The notes beneath the pieces were generated by a model. It was not told the DNA's origin and ran no database searches. It saw only the letters and a program-made list of their open reading frames with translations. A stretch of DNA of 64,000 bases, from contig NZ_JAFKCT010000006.1 in assembly GCF_017254915.1 (NCBI RefSeq), forward strand, positions 124,001 through 188,000, read 5' to 3'. The DNA is from Algoriphagus oliviformis. GTDB lineage: Bacteria > Bacteroidota > Bacteroidia > Cytophagales > Cyclobacteriaceae. A program made the position numbers and the translations under genes. This document shows, in pieces, positions 24,929 to 32,564 of the stretch (positions are counted from its first letter, which is position 1; each line of letters opens with the position of its first letter).

Positions 24929-26142
24929 ATTACACCGAAGCTTTCCCCCTCACCACCCAAGCGGAGTCCCTGGATCTGCTCCTGCTCAAAGGCTTTGAGT
25001 CCGGAGGCTCTTTCGCAGTGTGGAGAAAACCCAAGTCCCAAAAACTGGAATTCCTCCTCGACGAAAGCGAAAGTCCCGAACGGGTCGATTTGGCTTTTGA
25101 GGAGCTTCCAGCTGGCTTCATCGTTCACCCCTTCGCCGACCAGGAGGACAAAAAGGCCTTTTTCATCAAGTCCAGCCAATATTTCAGCCTGGAGCTGGGA
25201 CAAAGCCAAGAAAACCAAACACTGCCGGATTGGGTAAAAGTGCAGACCGACCCATCCAACCAGCCTATCAAAGCCCGGCTTCGGCAAATGCTGGTTAGGC
25301 AGTCTGAGTTCACTGCAGCCGCGGAGGCAGAATCTGACCGCAAGGAACACTTCATCCGACTTGTCCAGCAGGGTATCGCCGCCATCGAGGCGGGAGTCAT
25401 GGAAAAAGTCGTCCCCTCCCGGACCAAGCGTATCCCCATTTCGGAGGACTTTGACCTCGGCAAGACCTTTCTGGAGATGCTGGAGGCCTATCCCAACTCA
25501 TTCGTCAATTTTTTCCACATCCCCCAAGTCGGCACTTGGATCGGCGCGAGTCCAGAGATCCTGATCGAGACCAAGGGCGAGCGCTTTTACACCATGGCTC
25601 TCGCGGGCACCCAGCCGGCCAAGGGCGACAACCCGCTCAAGTCCGCCGCCTGGACGCAAAAAGAAATCGAAGAACAGGCCCTCGTCTGCCGCTATATCGT
25701 GGATTGCTTTAAGAAAATCCGACTTCGTGAGTACGAGGAGCACGGTCCCAAAACCGTCATGGCAGGTAACCTGCTCCATCTCCGCACCGACTTCCGGGTG
25801 GACATGCAGGCCACGGGATTCCCCCAATTGGGCTCGGTAATGCTGGATCTCCTCCACCCGACCTCCGCCGTCTGCGGCATGCCGAGGAAAGAATCCCACG
25901 AGTTTTTACAGGCCAACGAGGACTTTGACCGCTCCTTCTTCGCGGGCTTCATCGGCCCGGTCAACATACAGGACGAAACCTCCATCTACGTCAACCTCCG
26001 CACCGCCTCTATCAAGGGCGACACGGCAATTCTCTACGCGGGAGCGGGCGTGACCGAGGACTCCGACCCCGAAAAAGAATGGGAAGAAACCGAGCTCAAG
26101 TGTCAGATCATCGGTAAATTCATCCAAAAACCAAGCGCTTGA
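24925..26142 (+). CDS. menF: Isochorismate synthase
   Basis: Converts chorismate to isochorismate, first committed step of menaquinone synthesis. The 405-residue product shows the chorismate-binding core: MEKVVPSRTKRIPI, NFFHIPQVGTWIGASPEILI, TMALAGTQPAKGDNPL, TVMAGNLLHLRTDF and LHPTSAVCGMPRKESHEFL, ending in DRSFFAGFIGPVN and ILYAGAGVTEDSDPEKEWEE. Starts and stops overlap with both neighbours (ATGA upstream, TTGA downstream), which implies translational coupling. Confidence 0.94.
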   Translation: MNYTEAFPLTTQAESLDLLLLKGFESGGSFAVWRKPKSQKLEFLLDESESPERVDLAFEELPAGFIVHPFADQEDKKAFFIKSSQYFSLELGQSQENQTLPDWVKVQTDPSNQPIKARLRQMLVRQSEFTAAAEAESDRKEHFIRLVQQGIAAIEAGVMEKVVPSRTKRIPISEDFDLGKTFLEMLEAYPNSFVNFFHIPQVGTWIGASPEILIETKGERFYTMALAGTQPAKGDNPLKSAAWTQKEIEEQALVCRYIVDCFKKIRLREYEEHGPKTVMAGNLLHLRTDFRVDMQATGFPQLGSVMLDLLHPTSAVCGMPRKESHEFLQANEDFDRSFFAGFIGPVNIQDETSIYVNLRTASIKGDTAILYAGAGVTEDSDPEKEWEETELKCQIIGKFIQKPSA

Positions 26143-27824
26143 TCATCCAGCCCATACTCGACTTAGTGGCCATTTGTGCCAAAAAGGGAATCGAAAACGT
26201 GATCCTCTCACCGGGTTCGCGCTGCGCACCGCTGACTTTGGCCTTTGCGCGCCATCCGGACATCCACTCGCGGACGATCTCCGACGAGCGCTCCGCGGCT
26301 TTCATCGCCCTGGGCATGGCCCAGCAGCTCGGCCAGCCCGTCGCCTTGGTCTGCACCTCCGGCTCCGCCGCGCTCAACTACTATCCGGCCATCGCCGAGG
26401 CCTTTTTTCAGCGTGTGCCCCTATTGATCCTCACCGCGGATCGCCCACCCGAGTGGATCGACCAATGGGACGGGCAGACGATCTATCAGGAGGATGTCTT
26501 TGGCAAGCATGTGAAGAAAAGCTTCCGCTTTCCCGACACCTTCGCCTTCGAGGAGCAAGTCTGGCATGCCGGACGCATCGCCAACGAAGCCATCAACCTG
26601 GCCAAGCAGTTTCCAGCTGGACCAGTCCACATCAACATCCCGCTCCGCGAGCCTTTCTATCCCGCTGAGGGGGAAAAGTTCGAGTTTCCGGAGCATCCTC
26701 GCGAATTCACCCCAGTTTCCAGCCACAGCCAGCTGACGGAGGAAAGCCTAAAACACATCAAAAACCGCCTGTCTGAGGTCAAAAGACTCCTGATCGTCCC
26801 CGGACAGCAGCGCCCCAATGCCCAGATCCAAAAGCTGCTCGACCAGCTCGCCAGCAGGCAAAATGTGGTCGTAGTCAGCGACACGATCTCCAACCTCCAG
26901 AGCGAGCACACCATTACGCTTCATGACCATTGGTTGGGAAGAGAAAGCCTGCACGCCGAGCTTGCGCCGGACATGGTCATCAGCTTTGGACAGTCGGTGA
27001 TTTCCAAAAGCCTCAAGCAGTTCCTCAGAAAGTCAACTGCCTCCCACTGGCACATCCAGTCGGATGGGCAGTCCCGGGACACCTTTCAGCACTTGACGCG
27101 AATCCTGCCTACCAATCCGACTGAATTTCTCGCTTGGCTGGGTGAAAACCTGCGGGAACAGGACCAAGATTTTTCCCAGAACTGGAAAAATCTGGAGCAA
27201 AAAACTGCGGCAGCGCTTCCTACAGTCCTCGAATCCTCGGACTTTGGCGAGTATCCCGCCCTGCACTTCCTCCTGAAGAAAATCCCCGCCGAATCCAAGC
27301 TCCACTTGGCCAACTCCATGGCCGTGCGCTACGTGAACCTGCTCGGAATGAGGCCGCAGGAGATCATTTGCAACCGCGGCACCAGCGGCATCGACGGCTC
27401 CAACAGCACCGCGGTCGGCTGCACCTTTACCACCAAAGATCCCGTGACGCTGCTCACCGGCGACATGGCTTTTTTCTACGACCGCAATGCCTTCTGGCAC
27501 AACTACGCCCTGCCCAACCTGCGGATCGTCCTGCTCAACAACCACGCAGGCGGCATCTTCCGACTCATCGACGGCCCGGCCAAGCAACCCGAGCTGGAGG
27601 AGTTTTTCGAAACCCGCCAAAAGCTCAACGCCTCCCATCTCGCGCAGGAGTTTGGTTTTGGATATAGCTTGGCGAAAAATCAAGCAGAACTCCAAATCGC
27701 GCTGAAGGACTTCTACGAGCCTAGCCTTTTTCCAAAAATCCTGGAAATCGAGACGGCCAGCCCTAAGAATGCCGAAATTCTGAAACTGGTGAAGGAGAGG
27801 GTGAAGTCGTCGACGGTCGACTGA
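26139..27824 (+). CDS. menD: SEPHCHC synthase (thiamine-diphosphate enzyme)
   Basis: Joins isochorismate with 2-oxoglutarate to give SEPHCHC, second step of menaquinone synthesis. The 561-residue chain has the family's opening NVILSPGSRCAPLTLAFARHP, the glutamate-bearing ISDERSAAFIALGMAQ, CTSGSAALNYYPAIAEA and the ThDP site NRGTSGIDGSNSTAVG through LTGDMAFFYDRNAFWHN. Start is TTG, embedded in the menF stop as TTGA; no ATG occurs nearby in frame, and the usual N-terminus begins here. Later menaquinone genes (menB, menC, menE, menA) are not in the window. Confidence 0.95.
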   Translation: MIIQPILDLVAICAKKGIENVILSPGSRCAPLTLAFARHPDIHSRTISDERSAAFIALGMAQQLGQPVALVCTSGSAALNYYPAIAEAFFQRVPLLILTADRPPEWIDQWDGQTIYQEDVFGKHVKKSFRFPDTFAFEEQVWHAGRIANEAINLAKQFPAGPVHINIPLREPFYPAEGEKFEFPEHPREFTPVSSHSQLTEESLKHIKNRLSEVKRLLIVPGQQRPNAQIQKLLDQLASRQNVVVVSDTISNLQSEHTITLHDHWLGRESLHAELAPDMVISFGQSVISKSLKQFLRKSTASHWHIQSDGQSRDTFQHLTRILPTNPTEFLAWLGENLREQDQDFSQNWKNLEQKTAAALPTVLESSDFGEYPALHFLLKKIPAESKLHLANSMAVRYVNLLGMRPQEIICNRGTSGIDGSNSTAVGCTFTTKDPVTLLTGDMAFFYDRNAFWHNYALPNLRIVLLNNHAGGIFRLIDGPAKQPELEEFFETRQKLNASHLAQEFGFGYSLAKNQAELQIALKDFYEPSLFPKILEIETASPKNAEILKLVKERVKSSTVD

Positions 27825-27893
27825 CCATAGCCTACGGCAGGTAAAAAGTTGCGGTAAGCCGACACCCCTAGATCTGCAATGATCCCTTACTAT

Positions 27894-27936
27894 TCCGTGA
27901 GGATCTGTGTCTTTTTCCGTGAAAATCTGTGGGGGA
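27894..27936. repeat. Two half-copies of a dispersed 'CCGTGAnnATCTGTG' repeat
   Basis: CCGTGAGGATCTGTGTC and CCGTGAAAATCTGTGGG stand 22 bases apart, related to the repeat words in the 12.3-12.9 kb gap. No gene is encoded. Confidence 0.45.
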
Positions 27937-27955
27937 AAAACTGAAATCAGATGTG

Positions 27956-28762
27956 CTAAGACTGCAATTCTGTAGAAAAAATAGAATCGGGAGAAGTGCT
28001 TCTCCCGATGTTATTTATAGCCCAGATCATCAAGCCAAGCTGGCCGATCTCAAATAGCGTCAAGGGTATCAAACCGAAGATCACACCGATTCCCGAAAAG
28101 ATCAGGACACCTGCAATCAGCCCCAGTGCTCCGATGATCTGCGGTACGTTTGACCAAAGCCTCTTGTAGCACAGATAGCCGACTCCCAAAAAGGCGTAGC
28201 ACAGTCCAAAGGAACTTAGCTTGACCAGGTAGTAGTCTGCTATCTCCCATTGCCCCGTGATCAAGCCGAAGCAGTCGACCGCATACCAGAGGACGTTTGC
28301 ACCAAACATCGTCCAAAGTGCGATTTTCAAGATTCTATTAGGGAGGAAAGCCTCCAGTCGAATCCAGCCGTAGAGGAATGCCGCATAGGTAAGGAAAGTC
28401 CCGATTTTCACCAATAGGAAGGAATTCACATTCTGGCCTTTCCCCTCCTCTATCCACTCGTACTCCATTCCTATCTCGAAAAAAGCCAGAAAGAAATAAA
28501 ACAAGCCTGCTGCAAAGGTCAGATAAAGGAAAGTCGGCACTTTCTGCCCCTCGTCGGCAAAGCCGCTTTTCACTTCCTCCCAATGATAATCCAATGCCTC
28601 AAACAGCGCCTTGACGGTATAGCTCCTCGGGGTCACTTCCCCGGACTCGATGCGCTGGATCGTGCGCACGTTCAGATTGCATTTCTCGACGAGTTCCTCC
28701 TGCGTCAGTCCTTTGGCTTTTCTCAGTTCAGAGATCTTCTTGCCCAGTTGTGGTTGCTTCAT
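27956..28762 (-). CDS. XRE-type regulator with a C-terminal membrane domain
   Basis: The N-terminal 60 residues are an XRE helix-turn-helix (ISELRKAKGLTQEELVEKCN, then VRTIQRIESGEVTPRSYTVKAL). The rest contains about six hydrophobic segments (FLYLTFAAGLFYFFLAFF, FLTYAAFLYGWI, IGALGLIAGVLIFSGIGVIF, LFEIGQLGLMIWAI). A DNA-binding domain tied to a membrane domain suggests sensing at the membrane. Start is uncertain: ATG 28762 gives KQPQLGKK directly before the HTH, while ATG at 28786 or 28846 adds 8 or 28 residues. The target is unknown. Confidence 0.82.
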   Translation of the reverse strand: MKQPQLGKKISELRKAKGLTQEELVEKCNLNVRTIQRIESGEVTPRSYTVKALFEALDYHWEEVKSGFADEGQKVPTFLYLTFAAGLFYFFLAFFEIGMEYEWIEEGKGQNVNSFLLVKIGTFLTYAAFLYGWIRLEAFLPNRILKIALWTMFGANVLWYAVDCFGLITGQWEIADYYLVKLSSFGLCYAFLGVGYLCYKRLWSNVPQIIGALGLIAGVLIFSGIGVIFGLIPLTLFEIGQLGLMIWAINNIGRSTSPDSIFSTELQS

Positions 28763-28906
28763 GTGAAATAGATTTTGATTGACCATGGCAAGTTCTCTTT
28801 TTGGCTTTTGACAAAGGGCGTACGCGGCTCGGTTTTCGCCCGACATTTACCCGACATTTGGGTTTAAGGCTAAAATAGGCGCTTTCTGGTGGAAAAGCCG
28901 CCCCGC

Positions 28907-29410
28907 TCAGACTCCCCTTTTTCCCAGCTCCACCACCCTAAGGTTCTGGATTTTCCCGGCTTCCAACTCGAAGAGCAGCATCGTCCGCATCTGGTGAAAG
29001 CCCTGCTGCCCGATCGCCCCCGGGTTCATGTAGAGGCAATTCAGCGCCGGGTCAAACTCCACCTTGCAGATATGGGAGTGCCCGCAGATGAAAAGCTGCG
29101 CGCGCGAAGCTTTGATCCGCTCCTTCACGCCCTTCGCATAGCGGGGAGGTTTTCCCCCGATATGGGTCATCAGCACCCGCACTCCCTCCAGCTCAAAATC
29201 CAGCCACTCGGGATAGGCTTGTTGGGCTTCAAGGTCGTCAATGTTGCCAAAGACCGCCCGGACGGGCTTGCCGCCGGGCAGCGCCTCCATCACCGCATGC
29301 ACGCCGATATCGCCCGCATGCCAGATCTCGTCCACGTCCTGGAGATGGGCCAGCGTCTTGGCGTCGATGTAGCTGTGGGAGTCGGAAATCAATCCTATCT
29401 TTTTGGGCAT
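28907..29410 (-). CDS. YfcE/MJ0936-type metallophosphodiesterase
   Basis: A 167-residue calcineurin-like phosphoesterase. Metal ligands are in order: ISDSHS (Asp10, His12), WHAGDIG, FGNIDDLE, MTHIGG and ICGHSHICK. Small proteins of this size act on phosphodiesters in vitro, but the natural substrate is unclear. The long upstream open frame is ignored because the family begins at MPKKIGLISDSH. The divergent rhodanese gene begins about 70 bases away. Confidence 0.92.
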   Translation of the reverse strand: MPKKIGLISDSHSYIDAKTLAHLQDVDEIWHAGDIGVHAVMEALPGGKPVRAVFGNIDDLEAQQAYPEWLDFELEGVRVLMTHIGGKPPRYAKGVKERIKASRAQLFICGHSHICKVEFDPALNCLYMNPGAIGQQGFHQMRTMLLFELEAGKIQNLRVVELGKRGV

Positions 29411-29480
29411 TTTGAAACGAAAGGGGCTAAATTTTGGGTTGAATATGGCAGACAAGCGCCAATTAGCCAACATTCCCGCT

Positions 29481-29876
29481 ATGAAAACCAAACTCCTTTT
29501 CCTCTTCGCCCTCTCGCTGATCGGTACCGCTACTTTTGCCCAATCCGCTAAAAAAGACTCGGTTAATGTGCTTTCCGTGGAGCAATTTGAAAAGAAGTCC
29601 AGCAAAAAAAATACGCTGATCATCGACGTGAGGACTCCCGAGGAAGTATCCGACGGCCACCTGGCCCAGTCCATCAACGTCAATTTCCTTGGCGAGGATT
29701 TTGCCCAGCAGATCGAGGTGCTAAACAAAAAGACGACTTACCTGATCTACTGTAGGACGGGCGTGAAAAGCCGCAAGGCAGCCGACCTGATGCAGAAAAC
29801 GGGATTCAAACACGTCTACATGCTGGAAGGCGGGATCACCGCCTGGAAAGAAGCCGGAAAACCCACAGAAAAATGA
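29481..29876 (+). CDS. Exported rhodanese-domain protein
   Basis: A single rhodanese domain of 131 residues behind a signal peptide (LLFLFALSLIGTATFAQ). The active-site loop IYCRTGVKSRKAA contains the catalytic cysteine, and LIIDVRTPEEVSDGHLAQSINV is the usual first half. Likely periplasmic sulfur transfer or binding. The stop overlaps the start of the aldehyde dehydrogenase gene (ATGA), so the pair is co-translated, though a shared pathway is not obvious. Confidence 0.9.
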   Translation: MKTKLLFLFALSLIGTATFAQSAKKDSVNVLSVEQFEKKSSKKNTLIIDVRTPEEVSDGHLAQSINVNFLGEDFAQQIEVLNKKTTYLIYCRTGVKSRKAADLMQKTGFKHVYMLEGGITAWKEAGKPTEK

Positions 29877-31243
29877 GCAAAATCAAATCCCTCAACCCCT
29901 GGACTTCCGAGCTCCTCGGGGAATACGAACTCCTGACCGAGGAGCAGATCGACCAAAAAACCGCCGCTGCCGCCCAAGCTTTTGAGAGCTGGAAAAGCGT
30001 CCCCATCGCTGAAAAGGCCGCTTTGATGCGAAAGGCCGGGGAAGTGCTGCGCAAAAACCAGGAGCGGTACGCTCGCCTCATCACCACCGAGATGGGCAAG
30101 GTCATCCGCGAATCCCGCGCCGAGATCGAGAAGTGTGCCTGGGCCTGCGAATACTACGCAGACCATGCAGGAAGTTTTCTCGCCCCGGAAGACCTAGCGC
30201 TTCCCGACGGCAAAAAAGCCAAGCTCCTGCACCAGCCTTTGGGCACTATCCTGGCCGTGATGCCCTGGAATTTCCCTTTTTGGCAGGTCTTCCGCTTTGC
30301 CGCGCCGACGCTGATGGCGGGGAACACGGGAGTGCTGAAGCACGCCTCCAACGTCCCGCAATGCGCGCTGGCGATTGAGTCGGTTTTCCTGGAGGCGGGG
30401 TTTCCTGAGGCCGTTTTTCAGACCTTGCTGATCGATTCCAAGGCTACTTTGGCACTGCTGGACCGAGAAGAGATCAAGGCAGTCTCCCTTACCGGAAGCG
30501 AAAAGGCCGGAGCCGCAGTGGCCGCAGCCGCTGGCAAAAACATCAAAAAGTCCCTCTTGGAGCTGGGTGGCAGCGATCCCTTCATCATTCTCGCCGATGC
30601 GGATTTGGAAAAAGCGACGGAGACCGCCGTCAAGGGCCGCATGGTCAACTTTGGACAAAGCTGCATCGCAGCCAAGCGATTTATCGTGGAGGAAGCGGTA
30701 TTTGAGCCTTTTTTGGAGGCATTTTCCGAGCGGATCAACCTGCTCCGGATGGCCGACCCGCTGGACGAAAGTGCGGATTTCGCCTGCATGGCCAGACCTG
30801 ATCTGGCGGCGGAGCTTTTTGCCCAAGTGAAAAAATCCGTGGACATGGGCGCCAAAGTCCTGCTCGGCGGACAGGAACCGAGGAAAGGAAGCGCGGAGTT
30901 CAGTCCTACGATCTTGACGAATATTCCCGAGGATTCCCCGGCTTTCAAGGAGGAGCTTTTCGGCCCGGTGGCGATGGTGTTCAAAGTGAAAAATGCGGAA
31001 GAAGCCATCCGCCTAGCCAACGCGACGGAGTTTGGCTTGGGCGGGTCAATTTGGACATCGGACTTGAAGAAAGGAGAAAAACTTGCCGCGCGGGTCGAGA
31101 GCGGAGCCGTTTTTCTCAACGCCATGGTCGCCTCCCAGCCTGCGCTGCCCTTTGGCGGAATCAAAAAATCCGGCTTTGGGCGCGAATTGGGCCGCAATGG
31201 CATCCTGGAATTCGTCAACACCAAGACCGTGTATCTCGGCTGA
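29873..31243 (+). CDS. NAD(P)-dependent aldehyde (succinate-semialdehyde) dehydrogenase
   Basis: A 456-residue aldehyde dehydrogenase. The chain has the cofactor segment MPWNFPFWQVFRFAAPTLMAG, glutamate in SLLELGGSDPFIIL, catalytic cysteine in NFGQSCIAAKRF, and ELFGPVAMVF and LPFGGIKKSGFGRELG near the end. The short form with FPFWQ and NFGQSCIAAKR is typical of succinate-semialdehyde dehydrogenase (GabD/Sad group) in Bacteroidota. Substrate is inferred. It overlaps the rhodanese gene at the 5' end. Confidence 0.9.
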   Translation: MSKIKSLNPWTSELLGEYELLTEEQIDQKTAAAAQAFESWKSVPIAEKAALMRKAGEVLRKNQERYARLITTEMGKVIRESRAEIEKCAWACEYYADHAGSFLAPEDLALPDGKKAKLLHQPLGTILAVMPWNFPFWQVFRFAAPTLMAGNTGVLKHASNVPQCALAIESVFLEAGFPEAVFQTLLIDSKATLALLDREEIKAVSLTGSEKAGAAVAAAAGKNIKKSLLELGGSDPFIILADADLEKATETAVKGRMVNFGQSCIAAKRFIVEEAVFEPFLEAFSERINLLRMADPLDESADFACMARPDLAAELFAQVKKSVDMGAKVLLGGQEPRKGSAEFSPTILTNIPEDSPAFKEELFGPVAMVFKVKNAEEAIRLANATEFGLGGSIWTSDLKKGEKLAARVESGAVFLNAMVASQPALPFGGIKKSGFGRELGRNGILEFVNTKTVYLG

Positions 31244-31328
31244 AATCGTTGCCGGATAAAGAATGGGGCAGCTTTTGCTTTTGCCCGATTCCTTTCTATT
31301 TTTACGAGCCAAAATTTTGTCTTAACCA

Positions 31329-32309
31329 ATGAGAGAAATACAATTTCGGGAAGCCTTGAGAGAGGCGATGTCCGAGGAAATGAGACGTGATGAGAACGTT
31401 TTTTTGATGGGTGAAGAAGTAGCCGAGTACAACGGTGCCTACAAAGTATCCCAAGGAATGCTCGACGAATTCGGTCCAGAGCGCGTGATCGACACCCCTA
31501 TCGCCGAGTTGGGCTTTGCTGGCCTGGGCGTGGGCGCCGCGATGAACGGGCTGAAGCCGATCATCGAGTTCATGACCTTCAATTTCTCTCTGGTAGCCAT
31601 AGACCAGATCATCAACTCCGCCGCCAAGATGTACTCCATGTCTGGCGGAGCTTATTCCGTGCCCATCGTCTTCCGCGGCCCTACCGGCAACGCAGGCCAG
31701 CTGGGCGCGACCCACTCTTCCAACTTCGAAAACTGGTTTGCCAATACTCCAGGCCTGAAAGTGATCGTACCATCCAATCCCTATGATGCGAAAGGCCTCA
31801 TGAAAGCCGCCATCCGTGACCCAGATCCGGTGATCTTTATGGAGTCCGAAGTGATGTATTCCGACAAGGGAGAAGTGCCTGAGGGCGAATACCTACTTCC
31901 TATCGGCGTGGCTGACATCAAGAGAAAAGGCAAAGACGTGACGTTGATTTCTTTTGGCAAGATGATGAAAGTAGCTCTGGAAGCTGCGGAAGTCATGGCC
32001 AAAGAAGGCGTCGACTGCGAGGTCATCGACCTGAGAACCGTCCGCCCTATCGACTACGCCACCTGCCTGGAGTCTGTGAAAAAGACCAACCGCGTCGTGA
32101 TCGTGGAAGAAGCCAACCCAATTGCGGGAATCTCCTCCGAACTGACTTACCACTTCCAGCGCTATGCCTTTGACTTCTTGGACTCTCCGGTGATCCGCGT
32201 CAACTCCATGGATATCCCATTGAGCTACGGCCCAAGCTACATCGAGGCTACCCTTCCCAATGTGAAGCGTACCGTGGAAGCCATCAAAAAAGTAACATAC
32301 AAAGCTTAA
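31329..32309 (+). CDS. pdhB: Pyruvate dehydrogenase E1 component, beta subunit
   Basis: A 326-residue E1-beta chain of a 2-oxo acid dehydrogenase complex. VFLMGEEVAEYNGAYKVSQG contains the thiamine-diphosphate glutamate, and IDTPIAELGFAGLGVGAA, IEFMTFNFSLVAIDQI and FRGPTGNAGQLGATHS are E1-beta blocks. VVIVEEANPIAGIS lies in the C-terminal domain. Pyruvate is likelier than branched-chain substrates in this group. The alpha subunit and E2 genes are not adjacent. A terminator follows. Confidence 0.94.
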   Translation: MREIQFREALREAMSEEMRRDENVFLMGEEVAEYNGAYKVSQGMLDEFGPERVIDTPIAELGFAGLGVGAAMNGLKPIIEFMTFNFSLVAIDQIINSAAKMYSMSGGAYSVPIVFRGPTGNAGQLGATHSSNFENWFANTPGLKVIVPSNPYDAKGLMKAAIRDPDPVIFMESEVMYSDKGEVPEGEYLLPIGVADIKRKGKDVTLISFGKMMKVALEAAEVMAKEGVDCEVIDLRTVRPIDYATCLESVKKTNRVVIVEEANPIAGISSELTYHFQRYAFDFLDSPVIRVNSMDIPLSYGPSYIEATLPNVKRTVEAIKKVTYKA

Positions 32310-32331
32310 ATTCACCCTAGAAACTCTGGAA

Positions 32332-32362
32332 AGCCCGACTCGTTTGAGCCGGGTTTTTTATT
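32332..32362 (+). terminator. Terminator after pdhB
   Basis: CCCGACTC, a GTTT loop and GAGCCGGG form a stem with one mismatch, followed by TTTTTTATT. Confidence 0.82.
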
Positions 32363-32443
32363 GTCCTACGGCCAGCTCTGATTGATGCGTCTGGTATTAA
32401 AAACCTGACAGGTCTTTCGACGAAGGAAAACCCACTTTTGGGA

Positions 32444-32481
32444 CAAAAAAAGTCCGGCCCTAAAGGAGCCGGATTTTTTGT
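32444..32481. terminator. Bidirectional terminator between pdhB and the TonB receptor gene
   Basis: TCCGGC and GCCGGA form a stem with A-run on the left and T-run on the right (AAAAAAAGTCCGGCCC then GAGCCGGATTTTTT). It can stop transcription from both convergent genes. Confidence 0.8.
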
Positions 32482-32564
32482 TACCCAATCTATCTATTTA
32501 ATCTTCTATAAAAAGGATCGGAGCAGCAGCCTGGATTGGCTTGCCGCTCGCGCTCCGCTTATTT

